A DNA stretch of 56,767 nt, taken from assembly GCA_021203365.1 (NCBI GenBank), contig JAJQBI010000079.1:82340-139106 (forward strand). Reading direction: 5' to 3'. Below the pieces are notes generated by a model. The model was given only the letters and a program-made list of their open reading frames with translations, was not told where the DNA came from and did not search any database. The stretch comes from Clostridiales bacterium. GTDB taxonomy: Bacteria; Bacillota; Clostridia; Lachnospirales; Lachnospiraceae. The translations under genes and the position numbers were made by a program. Shown here piece by piece: positions 19,457 through 27,164 of the stretch; within the stretch, counting starts at the first letter, position 1; the number at the start of each line of letters is the position of its first letter.

Positions 19457-20003
19457 AAAGCCTTATCTCCTTTCTACTGCTGAAGATGTACGAAAGAATT
19501 CTCTTTCACTTATTCCATTTAGATGATTTGATCTATTATTCAATAGTCCTTGCTACCTATTTCATATATTCTTAGAAATAAAATAATCAAACATCACAGG
19601 CCGCCGCTGGCGCGGCTGTCATAGCTCCGCAGTCACCGTACTGCCCACGCAAATATCCATTGTGAAAGCCACTCCGTAAGATTGGTATGGGTGTTTCTCG
19701 AATGCCGCAGGGTTCTCCCCTAGTCTTTAGGAAGCCGTGAGGAAGTATCATTATGCCCCTGCGCAGTCGTCGCGTCCGGTGTGCCAATACCGGGTTAAGG
19801 CCGACGTTTATCGCTCGCGGAACAGCTTTGTTCATCACCTCCGTGCTGTTCGGTCTTCGCGGCGTGTCTTATTCGCTCGTGCACAGGTTATGTACCTGTA
19901 ATGCCATCCATATAAAGTTGTCAATGTGCAAACAAAATAACCCCTCGGATATAAAATTTATTTATTCCGCTGTCGACCATACTTCACCGCATCGTTATTT
20001 AAC
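19457..20003. other. 547-base GC-rich segment without a convincing gene
   Basis: Between the excisionase gene and the HTH gene no open frame has a ribosome site and family-like sequence. The middle (about 19590-19880) is GC-rich with several short inverted repeats, and the flanks are AT-rich. A perfect 6-5-6 inverted repeat ACAGGT-N5-ACCTGT lies at 19883-19899. Such stretches in Tn916-type elements may hold regulatory RNA or a transfer site, but I see no proof of either here. Confidence 0.4.
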
Positions 20004-20291
20004 TCATTCCACTACTGCCTTTGCGCTGCTAGTATTCTTCTGATGCGGGGATGGATCAAATTTAAGGATTCTTGTGATCAACTTTGTCTCCAGTCTTCGG
20101 CGTAATGTCTCATCAATAAACCAATGAGGATTTCCACACTCGTCATACATGATCCGTATAGACCGACTTGTTATTTCACCCTCATAGTGTTTCAGAACAG
20201 TATTAATCGCCTCTACATCGCCTTCTGACGCAGCCTCTATTACTGCAAAAGACGGTAAATCGTCCTTTGATCTCTGATATTTTCTGTTCAC
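20004..20291 (-). CDS. HTH domain-containing element protein (Tn916 ORF8-like)
   Basis: 95-residue protein with SFAVIEAASEGDVEAINTVLKHYEGEITSRS and ETKLITRILKF, the pattern of the small helix-turn-helix proteins coded next to the sigma-like factor in Tn916/Tn1549-type elements. Its start overlaps the stop of the sigma-like gene by 4 bases (ATGA), showing coupled translation. The role is probably transcription control of transfer functions; those functions are absent here. Confidence 0.75.
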   Translation of the reverse strand: MNRKYQRSKDDLPSFAVIEAASEGDVEAINTVLKHYEGEITSRSIRIMYDECGNPHWFIDETLRRRLETKLITRILKFDPSPHQKNTSSAKAVVE

Positions 20292-20716
20292 TTTTTTATA
20301 TCCTCCATATTCTGTTTCAGTAATTCCAATGCACGTTTCCGATGCTCATAGACAGTGCAGCGCACAAGGCTCATCTCATCCGCGATTTCTGCGTCGCTCA
20401 TATCCAGAAAATAAGACAGCAGAATCACATTTCGCTTCTTTTCTGTAAGAGTCTGTAACGCATTGGCAAGAGAATCATTTTTGATCTTTATGTCACATCC
20501 ATAAATTTGAAAGCAATGACTGTCAAAACTATATTCATCGATTGCACAAAGCTGAGACAATTCCTCTTGAGATAACTCGGAAAACAGTTTTTCGTTCTTT
20601 GATAAACGATCCATTTCCCTCATATAGTCAATTTGCTCTGATTTCATAGCAAGCCTGCACATCCGGTCAAATTGAAACCGTACTGTTGTTTCATCACAGG
20701 AAGAAGATTTACTCAT
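20288..20716 (-). CDS. Sigma-70-like regulator (region 4) of the integrative element
   Basis: 142-residue protein. The C-terminal half (about 87-137) is a sigma region-4 HTH: LTEKKRNVILLSYFLDMSDAEIADE followed by CTVYEHRKRALELL. The N-terminal half matches the Tn916 ORF7-like family (FDRMCRLAMKSE, ELSQEELSQL). AGGAGGTG precedes the ATG at 20716. It is the first gene of a two-gene unit with the HTH protein downstream. Confidence 0.82.
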   Translation of the reverse strand: MSKSSSCDETTVRFQFDRMCRLAMKSEQIDYMREMDRLSKNEKLFSELSQEELSQLCAIDEYSFDSHCFQIYGCDIKIKNDSLANALQTLTEKKRNVILLSYFLDMSDAEIADEMSLVRCTVYEHRKRALELLKQNMEDIKK

Positions 20717-20829
20717 AGGAGTTCACCTCCTTCCCATTCCATATTTGTTCGAGAGTGAATCTTTTTTCCTTTTCACTCATATCCCGAACGGAATTGCCCA
20801 TTTGTATGGGTCTGGAAGAAATTTTTTTA

Positions 20830-20866
20830 TAAAAAATGTCCTGAATGGCAATCGCCACCAGGACAC
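20830..20866 (-). terminator. Terminator downstream of the 64-aa hypothetical gene
   Basis: On the minus strand GTCCTG-GTGGC, loop, GCCAT-CAGGAC, followed by a six-T run. Confidence 0.75.
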
Positions 20867-20959
20867 TCTTTATCTTGCATAATTCTATTTTGCCACACTT
20901 TGAGGGAATAAATAGTTCACTATCAAGCCCATTCTTTTCTGCGCCCAGGGTATTGAACG

Positions 20960-21154
20960 CTATCGCTCTCCTCCATTAATATGCTGGACGAGAAGTTCTT
21001 TACTCTCAATCAGAATAATCTGTCCGATGCTTCCAGTATATATACGATATTCCCCAATCGCCGGTTTAAATATTTTTCTCCTGTTCTTAGTAACCGCTGC
21101 TATATAGGAAAGCTTTACAGGCAAACCATGAATATTATTCGCCGAAAAGTGCAC
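20960..21154 (-). CDS. Small hypothetical protein of the integrative element (64 aa)
   Basis: Family not recognised. The frame uses a GTG at 21154 with only a weak GGG upstream; it reads GLPVKLSYIAAVTKNRRKIFKPAIGEYRIY and ends HINGGER. The composition and codon use look coding, and a good terminator follows, but the start is unsure and it may be the tail of a longer gene cut during decay of the element. It is divergent from the XRE regulator at 21237. Confidence 0.45.
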   Translation of the reverse strand: MHFSANNIHGLPVKLSYIAAVTKNRRKIFKPAIGEYRIYTGSIGQIILIESKELLVQHINGGER

Positions 21155-21236
21155 TATTAGCCCTCGTTTTTGTGAATTAATGTATCATTTTCCTTAGCAT
21201 TTATGGAATATACACTTTGCTCTGGAGGTGTATCAG

Positions 21237-21581
21237 ATGCCAAAGAAAAAACAAAGCAACAAAGAAATGGGATTATTTTTCAAAAAAGCCCGGCAAGAGC
21301 AGAAACTTACCTACGAAGAGCTTGCAGAAATGGCAGGTATCTCCAGCAGATACCTGAAAGAAATTGAAAACAAAGGAAAAGTACCAAGTTTCGAGAAGAT
21401 CCAACAATTGGTTCGTGCTTTAAAAATTTCTCCAACACCTTTGTTTTATAAAAATGATCAAACAGATAATCTGGACTATAAGCGGCTGGAAGCGTACTTG
21501 TCACAATGTTCAGAGGATCAGATTGCTACAATTCTGGCAATCGTTGAAGCTTACCTCAGAACATATAAATATCCCAGCTAA
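21237..21581 (+). CDS. XRE-family HTH transcriptional regulator
   Basis: 114-residue protein with a lambda-repressor-type HTH at residues about 12-66 (FFKKARQEQKLTYEELAEMAGISSRYLKEIENKGKVPS split over two helices) and a C-terminal helical tail (SEDQIATILAIVEAYL). The ATG at 21237 follows TGGAGG by 8 bases. Regulators of this size usually keep integrative elements silent. It is divergent from the 64-aa gene and probably acts on the 21160-21230 intergenic region. Confidence 0.85.
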   Translation: MPKKKQSNKEMGLFFKKARQEQKLTYEELAEMAGISSRYLKEIENKGKVPSFEKIQQLVRALKISPTPLFYKNDQTDNLDYKRLEAYLSQCSEDQIATILAIVEAYLRTYKYPS

Positions 21582-21658
21582 AAAGGTTAGCAGGGACATC
21601 TGGATTTCATTTGGATTTTGATTAGATTTTTCTGTAGAAATGTTTCCGGCAAAGCACC

Positions 21659-21692
21659 GAATGCTGCGTAATTCTTTCTATACGCAGCATTC
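21659..21692. terminator. 12-bp hairpin between convergent genes
   Basis: GAATGCTGCGTA and TACGCAGCATTC form a perfect stem with a 10-base loop between the XRE gene (+) and the gene ending at 21705 (-). T-tracts are weak, so it is at best a modest bidirectional terminator. Confidence 0.55.
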
Positions 21693-21704
21693 ATAATGAA
21701 ATCT

Positions 21705-22040
21705 TTATTTTTGTATTTTGGCAATTAATTTTTTTGCATTTTTACCTGTTTTTATCAGGCCAAGACCACCAAGTATTTGAACAGCATCCATCATTCCCTG
21801 ATAATAAGCCCGCTGTTCTTCCTTAAAATAATCATGTTCTAATACTTCTAAATAATTTTCCAAAAAGGCCCGGTCTTTGCCCGAAAGCTTATCCATGTAA
21901 CAAATCATTTTTCTTTGCCACTTTTTTAATTCTTTTCCTGCGTCTTTTATATCTTCTGCAGCAATCACATACTTTTTCTTTGTGTTTTCACATCTAAGTT
22001 CTTCCAGAAAATTTGCCATAGTTTCATATACTATATTCAT
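21705..22040 (-). CDS. Hypothetical helical protein (111 aa)
   Basis: I do not recognise the family. It is Lys/Glu-rich and largely helical, with hydrophobic GMMDAVQILGGLGLI near the C-terminus and a Lys-rich end. GAAAGGAC precedes the ATG at 22040. It follows the winged-helix regulator gene on the same strand, 97 bases away and across a terminator, so it is probably transcribed separately. Its place beside element genes suggests accessory cargo. Confidence 0.6.
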   Translation of the reverse strand: MNIVYETMANFLEELRCENTKKKYVIAAEDIKDAGKELKKWQRKMICYMDKLSGKDRAFLENYLEVLEHDYFKEEQRAYYQGMMDAVQILGGLGLIKTGKNAKKLIAKIQK

Positions 22041-22121
22041 AGTTTTTGTCCTTTCTTAAATCATTTTGCGATTTGTTTTGAAGCATAGTTTATCTGATAC
22101 TTTCTCAATTTTACAGTATAT

Positions 22122-22155
22122 AAAAAAAGCAGCGGCTTTATCGGCTACTGCTTTT
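22122..22155 (-). terminator. Terminator of the receiver-less regulator gene
   Basis: On the minus strand GCAGTAGC, short loop, GCCGCTGC, followed by seven T residues. Confidence 0.8.
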
Positions 22156-22557
22156 CTTCTCATTGAACTTGTAACCTACTCCCCATACGGTCTGAATATA
22201 AACCGGTTTTTCCGGAACACTCTCGATTTTATGGCGAATATGATAAATGTGGCTCATGACAATGTTGTAATCACCGGCGTATGGTTCTTTCCAGACAGAA
22301 TCATATATCTGCTCTTTACTAAAAATCCTCCCGGGATTTTGTGCCAATAATTGCAAAATCTCAAATTCAGTATAAGTTAGATTAACGGCTTCTCCAGATC
22401 TAACAACCTTCCTTTCTTCAAAATCTATAAATAGACCATCTATTTTTATTAAAGATTTTGGCTTCATTGTTTCTAAAGTGCAAACTTGTTCTTCTGTGCC
22501 CAAAGCAGCCAATACGGAGTTAAGTAATTTTTCTTCATCATTTTCAAATGATAACAA
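22138..22557 (-). CDS. Winged-helix (OmpR-type) DNA-binding protein without a receiver domain
   Basis: 139 residues with a complete OmpR/PhoB winged-helix domain at about 45-133: INLTYTEFEILQLLAQNPGRIFSKEQIYDSVW and VMSHIYHIRHKIE, IQTVWGVGYKF (short segments of the fold). The first 40 residues do not look like a phosphorylation domain and hold no Asp pocket. The start is unclear: TTG at 22557 has poor support, while a good GGAGG at about 22583 precedes an ATG in another frame and an in-frame ATA codon at 22572 where an ATG would fit. The gene may have lost its start or use a rare one. The DNA-binding half resembles VanR-like regulators. Confidence 0.65.
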   Translation of the reverse strand: MLSFENDEEKLLNSVLAALGTEEQVCTLETMKPKSLIKIDGLFIDFEERKVVRSGEAVNLTYTEFEILQLLAQNPGRIFSKEQIYDSVWKEPYAGDYNIVMSHIYHIRHKIESVPEKPVYIQTVWGVGYKFNEKKSSSR

Positions 22558-22631
22558 TAATATTTTCCCTATATGCCATTCGCCTCCTAAGCCTTATATA
22601 TATTATACTCAAATCGTTCGCGTTCTGTATG

Positions 22632-22755
22632 CCGATATCTCAGATTGCAGAAACAATTGGCACCCATGACAGAAAGTATTTTTCACGCATTTTCAGAGAA
22701 AACACAGGTATGTTTCCAAATGAATACAGGAAAAATTATACTGGGGATCACCCGG
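22632..22755 (+). pseudogene. Fragment of an AraC-family HTH domain
   Basis: About 40 codons of the second HTH of an AraC regulator remain: ISQIAETIGTHDRKYFSRIF and ENTGMFPNEYRKNY. No DNA-binding first helix, start codon or sensor domain is present. It lies between the integrative-element region and the P-type ATPase gene and is most likely a rearrangement scar. Confidence 0.7.
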
Positions 22756-22786
22756 CATCAACCAACTTGCATTTTTTCTGCGTTGC

Positions 22787-25258
22787 CTATCGGGTAGTTG
22801 AATCATCCAACGCCAGATGAAATCGTCTTATTTTTCCTGAACGTGTATTTTTTGTATCCATATGTTCGGAACAGTATTTCTGCAAGCCCTCCATACAGGC
22901 GGATGAGTATCGGAAAACAGGTTCCACGGCAACAGAAAATACAATAAGGACTAAAAGGCCTTTCGCAGACAAACTGCTTATGGCAAAAAATGACGGAATA
23001 CAGATACAACAGGCTGCAAATCCAAGCACTGAAAATAGGAGCAATCCCCATTGGAGAATGTTGGAGGGCCGGCCAATTCTATAGAGAAGAAGAAAGCCGA
23101 CAATCGCCAGGAGTATCGTAGCCACTGTAGATATTTCGGTCGTGTCAATACCAAACACCTGTCCAAATATCACTACCCCGCTGACTGCAATCAAATCAGT
23201 CAGTCCGGCTGGCAGCGCTTTCAGCAAAATGGTTTGCATAAATTTTCCGCTTATCCGCTCCCTGTTTTCCCGAAGTGCAAGGAAAAATCCCGGAACACCA
23301 ATAGTAAACAGACTGACCAGCGAAATCTGCGTCGGTTCTAACGGATATGTAATGGCTGTTATTGCCGAAAACAACGCCAGTAAAAACGAAAAAATATTCT
23401 TTACCAGAAACAAACTGGCTGAACACTGGATGTTATTTACAACGCGGCGTCCTTCCAGCACAACGGCAGGCATACAGGCAAAATCCGAATCTAACAGGAC
23501 GATCTGAGCGGCATGAGCCGCAGCATCGCTGCCGGTCGCCATTGCGATGCTGCAATCTGCATCCTTTAATGCCAGCACATCGTTTACGCCGTCTCCAGTC
23601 ATAGCGACCGTCCGCCCCTGATGTTTCAGTGTCTGGATAAACTGCCGTTTTTGTTCCGGAGTAACACGCCCAAACACCACATAATCGTTAATCGCATCCT
23701 CAAGCTCGCTGTCGGTTTTCAATGTACTGGCATCGATGTATTTCTCCGCCCCCATAATTTGTGCGGCTTTTGCAGCTTCCGAGACTGCGAGCGGATTATC
23801 GCCGGAAATCACTTTAATCTCGACTCCCTGCTCCGCAAAGTAAGCAAACGTATCTGGCGCTGTTTCTCTGATCGCATTTGACAGGAGAACATAGCCCAGA
23901 GGCGTTGCTTCCCCTGTCAGAGGTTGTCCTGCGGCCTTACCATCATAAGAAGCAAAAACCAGCACCCGGTATCCGCTGGAAACATAACTGTCCAGCTCCT
24001 CTTTATAGTTCTGAAACTCTTCCCTGAGAACAAATTCCGGAGCGCCAAGGACAAAAGTACCGGTTTCAAAGGTGACGGCACTGTATTTGACTACAGATGA
24101 GAAAGGCGTAACACTGACCGGGGCTTTTCCGGTGCCATCCTGAAAATATGCCTTGACCGCCTGCATGGTGCTGTTATCATTACTCATAGAGTGGGCGAAA
24201 TCACCGATCAGCCTGGATAATTCGGGCATTTGCTCTGGAACATAATGTCTGGTCGGAACCATTCTTTTCACTTCCATTTTGTTTTCTGTAATCGTCCCTG
24301 TTTTATCTACACAAAGAACATCCACCCTGGCCAACGTTTCAATGCATTTCATATTGTGAAGCAGTACCCGTTTGTTTGCAAGCCTTATTGCACTCACAGC
24401 CAGGGCGATGCTGGTCAGAAGATATAAGCCCTCCGGAATCATCCCTATGATGGCTGCTACCGTGGATGTAACACTCTTTGAGACAGTTTCATGATTGACA
24501 CCATAGCTCTGACAGAAAAGAATCATTCCGATCGGAATCAAGGCAATGCCTGCAAACCGAAGAAGTGCGTTAAGGGAGCGCATCATTTTCGATTGTTCAC
24601 CAGCTGGCATCTGCTTTGCTTCCGCCGTCAGCCCGGAAATATAGGAATCACTTCCTACTCTGGTCAGCCTGGCATGACACTCACCCGATACGACAAAGCT
24701 GCCGGAGATCAATTCATCATCTTTATGCTTGACGACCTCATCAGCTTCTCCAGTCAAAAGAGACTCGTTTACCTGAATCTCTCCGGCTATGACCTGAGCA
24801 TCCGCACAAATCTGGTTTCCTGCCCGCAGGATAACAATGTCATCCCGAACCAGCTGTTCCGATGGGACGGACTGAATCATTCCATCCCTTATAACATCGA
24901 GCTGCGGGGCACCCAGCATATTCATCTTTTCCAGGGTGTTTTTTGCCCGGATTCCCTGAATAACACCGATCAATGTGTTTATGAGGATGACCGGGAGAAA
25001 TGTCAGGTTCCGAAAAGAACCGACTGCACAGAGAAGGACAGCCAGGAGCAGAAAGATCAGATTGAAATAAGTACACAGATTATCGCGGACAATACTCGCC
25101 GTTGTCTTTTTGTTTACATTTGTCGGAATATTTGTCCATCCATGTGTGATTCGTTCTTCTACCTGACTGCTGCTCAATCCCTGTTCTATGTCCGCCATCA
25201 CATATTCCACCGGTGTTCTTTTTTCTATGTCTTCTGAATCTCTTTTTTCCCATATCAT
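22787..25258 (-). CDS. Cation-translocating P-type ATPase (CtpE-like)
   Basis: 823-residue integral membrane ion pump. Order: N-terminal cytoplasmic part, two helices (about 60-110), actuator domain with LLTGEADEV (TGES replaced by TGEA), two helices with the ion-site segment IPEGLYLLTS, the phosphorylation motif DKTGTIT, a nucleotide domain, the hinge GDGVNDVLALKDAD, and a C-terminal helix bundle. The PEGLYLLTSIALAV pattern and length fit the CtpE-type group, for which calcium has been proposed; the substrate here is unproven. AGGAGG lies 7 bases before the ATG at 25258. The small membrane gene and GT genes lie just upstream on the same strand, so it may be the last gene of the glycolipid operon. 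Confidence 0.88.
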   Translation of the reverse strand: MIWEKRDSEDIEKRTPVEYVMADIEQGLSSSQVEERITHGWTNIPTNVNKKTTASIVRDNLCTYFNLIFLLLAVLLCAVGSFRNLTFLPVILINTLIGVIQGIRAKNTLEKMNMLGAPQLDVIRDGMIQSVPSEQLVRDDIVILRAGNQICADAQVIAGEIQVNESLLTGEADEVVKHKDDELISGSFVVSGECHARLTRVGSDSYISGLTAEAKQMPAGEQSKMMRSLNALLRFAGIALIPIGMILFCQSYGVNHETVSKSVTSTVAAIIGMIPEGLYLLTSIALAVSAIRLANKRVLLHNMKCIETLARVDVLCVDKTGTITENKMEVKRMVPTRHYVPEQMPELSRLIGDFAHSMSNDNSTMQAVKAYFQDGTGKAPVSVTPFSSVVKYSAVTFETGTFVLGAPEFVLREEFQNYKEELDSYVSSGYRVLVFASYDGKAAGQPLTGEATPLGYVLLSNAIRETAPDTFAYFAEQGVEIKVISGDNPLAVSEAAKAAQIMGAEKYIDASTLKTDSELEDAINDYVVFGRVTPEQKRQFIQTLKHQGRTVAMTGDGVNDVLALKDADCSIAMATGSDAAAHAAQIVLLDSDFACMPAVVLEGRRVVNNIQCSASLFLVKNIFSFLLALFSAITAITYPLEPTQISLVSLFTIGVPGFFLALRENRERISGKFMQTILLKALPAGLTDLIAVSGVVIFGQVFGIDTTEISTVATILLAIVGFLLLYRIGRPSNILQWGLLLFSVLGFAACCICIPSFFAISSLSAKGLLVLIVFSVAVEPVFRYSSACMEGLQKYCSEHMDTKNTRSGKIRRFHLALDDSTTR

Positions 25259-25289
25259 GCAGAAACCTCCTGCGCTATGACCGCCGCTG

Positions 25290-25486
25290 TTATTTTTCTC
25301 TTAACGCTATTGCCACTTCCGCCAAAACAGCTACCCCCCAAAACAAATAGATATATGGATTCGTAAAAACCCTACAAGGCTCCAATGTTTGTGTAAAGCA
25401 AAAACCGTAACCATCCAATGCACCAAAAGCGGCAGCAGCACAGCGCCAAGTATCCTGAATAAAATCAATATAACCGTTTTTCGCAT
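25290..25486 (-). pseudogene. Small two-helix membrane protein broken by a one-base frameshift
   Basis: From the ATG at 25486 (AAGGGGA upstream) the frame reads a typical membrane helix (MRKTVILILFRILG, LLPLLVHWMVTVF) and then ends early at 25331. The frame shifted by one base after the five-A run at 25400-25404 (T-run on the coding strand) continues naturally: TQTLEPCRVFTNPYIYLFWG and then VAVLAEVAIALREK, stop at 25290-25292. One extra base in that homopolymer would give a 65-residue protein with two helices. It is therefore a frameshift mutation, a sequencing error, or slippage. It lies between the LafB/CpoA-like GT and the ATPase genes. Confidence 0.55.
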
Positions 25487-25517
25487 ACCCATCTTCCCCT
25501 TACGCCTGTCCGCGGTG

Positions 25518-26534
25518 TTACCTGTCCGCACACATACCCTCTAATTCATAAATCTGAAGAAGCCGTTTTCCTAACAATTTATAATTTCTGGATTCCGCAA
25601 CCTCTCTGCCGCGCCTTTTCACATTGCCAGCGCAATCTGACGGGCTATCCAGAACCTTCCTGATACAGGCAACAACTTCATCGTCGCTTTTGATTTTATA
25701 AGCGGATTCTCCGTTTTGAAGCCATCCCTCATACACAGGAATATCGCGCAGGATAACTGGAGTCTGGCAGGCCAGAGCCTCTAAAACAACGATGCCCTCC
25801 GTTTCCTCATGGGAGAGGAACAGGAATGCGTCCGCCGCCTGATAGCCTGTGCGGATTTCATCTTGTGGCACATATCTCATGAAGCAACAGTTATCCGGGG
25901 CCGTTTTGATTGCTCTCAGCACTTTTTTTCTGATTAAAAACCGGGGAATGCTTCCATACCACAAAAATAAAACGTCCGGCATTTTTTTCGCTGTCTCAAT
26001 AAAGTCAAGAATTCCTTTTCGTTCAATCGGCAGCCCCGCAGAAATGACTATTTTTGCAGAATCGTCCAGCAGAAGACTTTCTCTGAAGTTGATTCGCGCT
26101 GACCTGTCAGGAATAAAATAATCTGTATCAACACCATTGGAGAGTGTGTAAATTGTTTTTTTTATTCCATAACTTCTCAAAAGCTTTTTAGAATATTCTG
26201 TTGGTGTAATAATGACATCCCCAAGCTGATAGCAAAAAGTGATCCATCTGCGAAAAAGCGGTGCAAGCAAATTGGAACAAGGGAAGGAGTTCCTGAAGTC
26301 CTCCTCTGTGGAATGAACAAACCAGACGACCCGCTGCCCACGTCGTTTTGCCCTGAGTGCTTCCACAACAGAGTCCGGGAAAATGGTATTGATGTGGACA
26401 ATACCTTCCCGGTTCTGGTATTTGTCGCTTGTTTCCACATTCATTGCGCGTAAGATATTACCCTGATGAACGATAGCCTGTCCTACGCCACTTTCACGTA
26501 CCAGTGAATACCCACCCTGATATAATTCAACCAT
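25518..26534 (-). CDS. GT4 glycosyltransferase, glycolipid second-sugar type (CpoA/LafB-like)
   Basis: 338-residue GT-B fold enzyme. The N-terminus MVELYQGGYSLVRESGVGQA carries the SGVGQA nucleotide-side loop typical of the enzymes that add a second sugar to monoglycosyl-diacylglycerol. The C-terminal half has the GT4 region FLFLSHEETEGIVVLEALAC with the conserved E-x7-E. It acts at the cytoplasmic membrane face. AGGAGG precedes the ATG at 26534; the frame upstream of it overlaps the VTT gene and is not coding. It is the third gene of the operon, 14 bases after the VTT gene. Confidence 0.85.
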   Translation of the reverse strand: MVELYQGGYSLVRESGVGQAIVHQGNILRAMNVETSDKYQNREGIVHINTIFPDSVVEALRAKRRGQRVVWFVHSTEEDFRNSFPCSNLLAPLFRRWITFCYQLGDVIITPTEYSKKLLRSYGIKKTIYTLSNGVDTDYFIPDRSARINFRESLLLDDSAKIVISAGLPIERKGILDFIETAKKMPDVLFLWYGSIPRFLIRKKVLRAIKTAPDNCCFMRYVPQDEIRTGYQAADAFLFLSHEETEGIVVLEALACQTPVILRDIPVYEGWLQNGESAYKIKSDDEVVACIRKVLDSPSDCAGNVKRRGREVAESRNYKLLGKRLLQIYELEGMCADR

Positions 26535-26548
26535 TTTGAATGTTCCTC

Positions 26549-27151
26549 CTAAATCAATGTGAGAATCTGCTGATAAATCACCTGGAGGCCAAGGCTGTAT
26601 ACGGCAATGGACAGCGGCTTTCCCAACAGAATGATTGTAATAAACTGACGCCAGCGCATCCTGGTCGTTCCCGCCAGATAACATAGAAAATCATCCGGCG
26701 CAACAGGGAAAAAGATTGCAAGGGCAAACAGTTTTGTAAAACGGCTCTGTTTTTCTGTCCAGTTCTCATATTTTGTGATCAGCTGTTCAGAAAACAACCG
26801 ATAAAGCAGGTCTTTTCCTACATTACGGGAGATAAAAAAGGCTATGCAGGAGCCTAAGGATATCCCCAGATAATTCAGCAAAAAGCCCTTCCATGCGCCG
26901 AATAACAAAACGCCCGCCAAACAGGAAACGCCGCCGGGAATGATCGGGATGACCACCTGTACGACCTGTACGATGAAAAACAGCGCCGCTCCAGTGAACC
27001 CAGTCTCAGCGATCATCTCCTGCAAACCTTCCATAGAAGAAAAAGCACCCGCTCGATAAAGATAAATGGCAGCCAGACCGCAGATTAACAGAAACGCCCA
27101 GGAAATCCATTTGCTGACTGCCTGAAAGGTGAACTGCTTCCTCGCTTTCAT
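26549..27151 (-). CDS. VTT-domain (TVP38/TMEM64, DedA-like) membrane protein
   Basis: 200-residue multipass protein with about five or six hydrophobic segments. It has the VTT core: VVIPIIPGGVSCLAGVLLFG, GISLGSCIAFFISRNVG and FFPVAPDDFLCYLAGTTRM. Relatives are linked to lipid scrambling or membrane transport. The ATG at 27151 (GGAG 5 bases upstream) is preferred; an ATG at 27187 overlapping the upstream gene is possible. It lies between the two glycolipid GT4 genes, consistent with movement of lipid or glycolipid across the membrane. Confidence 0.85.
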   Translation of the reverse strand: MKARKQFTFQAVSKWISWAFLLICGLAAIYLYRAGAFSSMEGLQEMIAETGFTGAALFFIVQVVQVVIPIIPGGVSCLAGVLLFGAWKGFLLNYLGISLGSCIAFFISRNVGKDLLYRLFSEQLITKYENWTEKQSRFTKLFALAIFFPVAPDDFLCYLAGTTRMRWRQFITIILLGKPLSIAVYSLGLQVIYQQILTLI

Positions 27152-27164
27152 ATCCACTCCAAGT

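Noticed and set aside
19587-19838. Minus-strand frame of 83 codons in the element's GC-rich stretch
   Set aside because: No ribosome site at a plausible start and composition follows local GC; kept only as a note that the region may be conserved.
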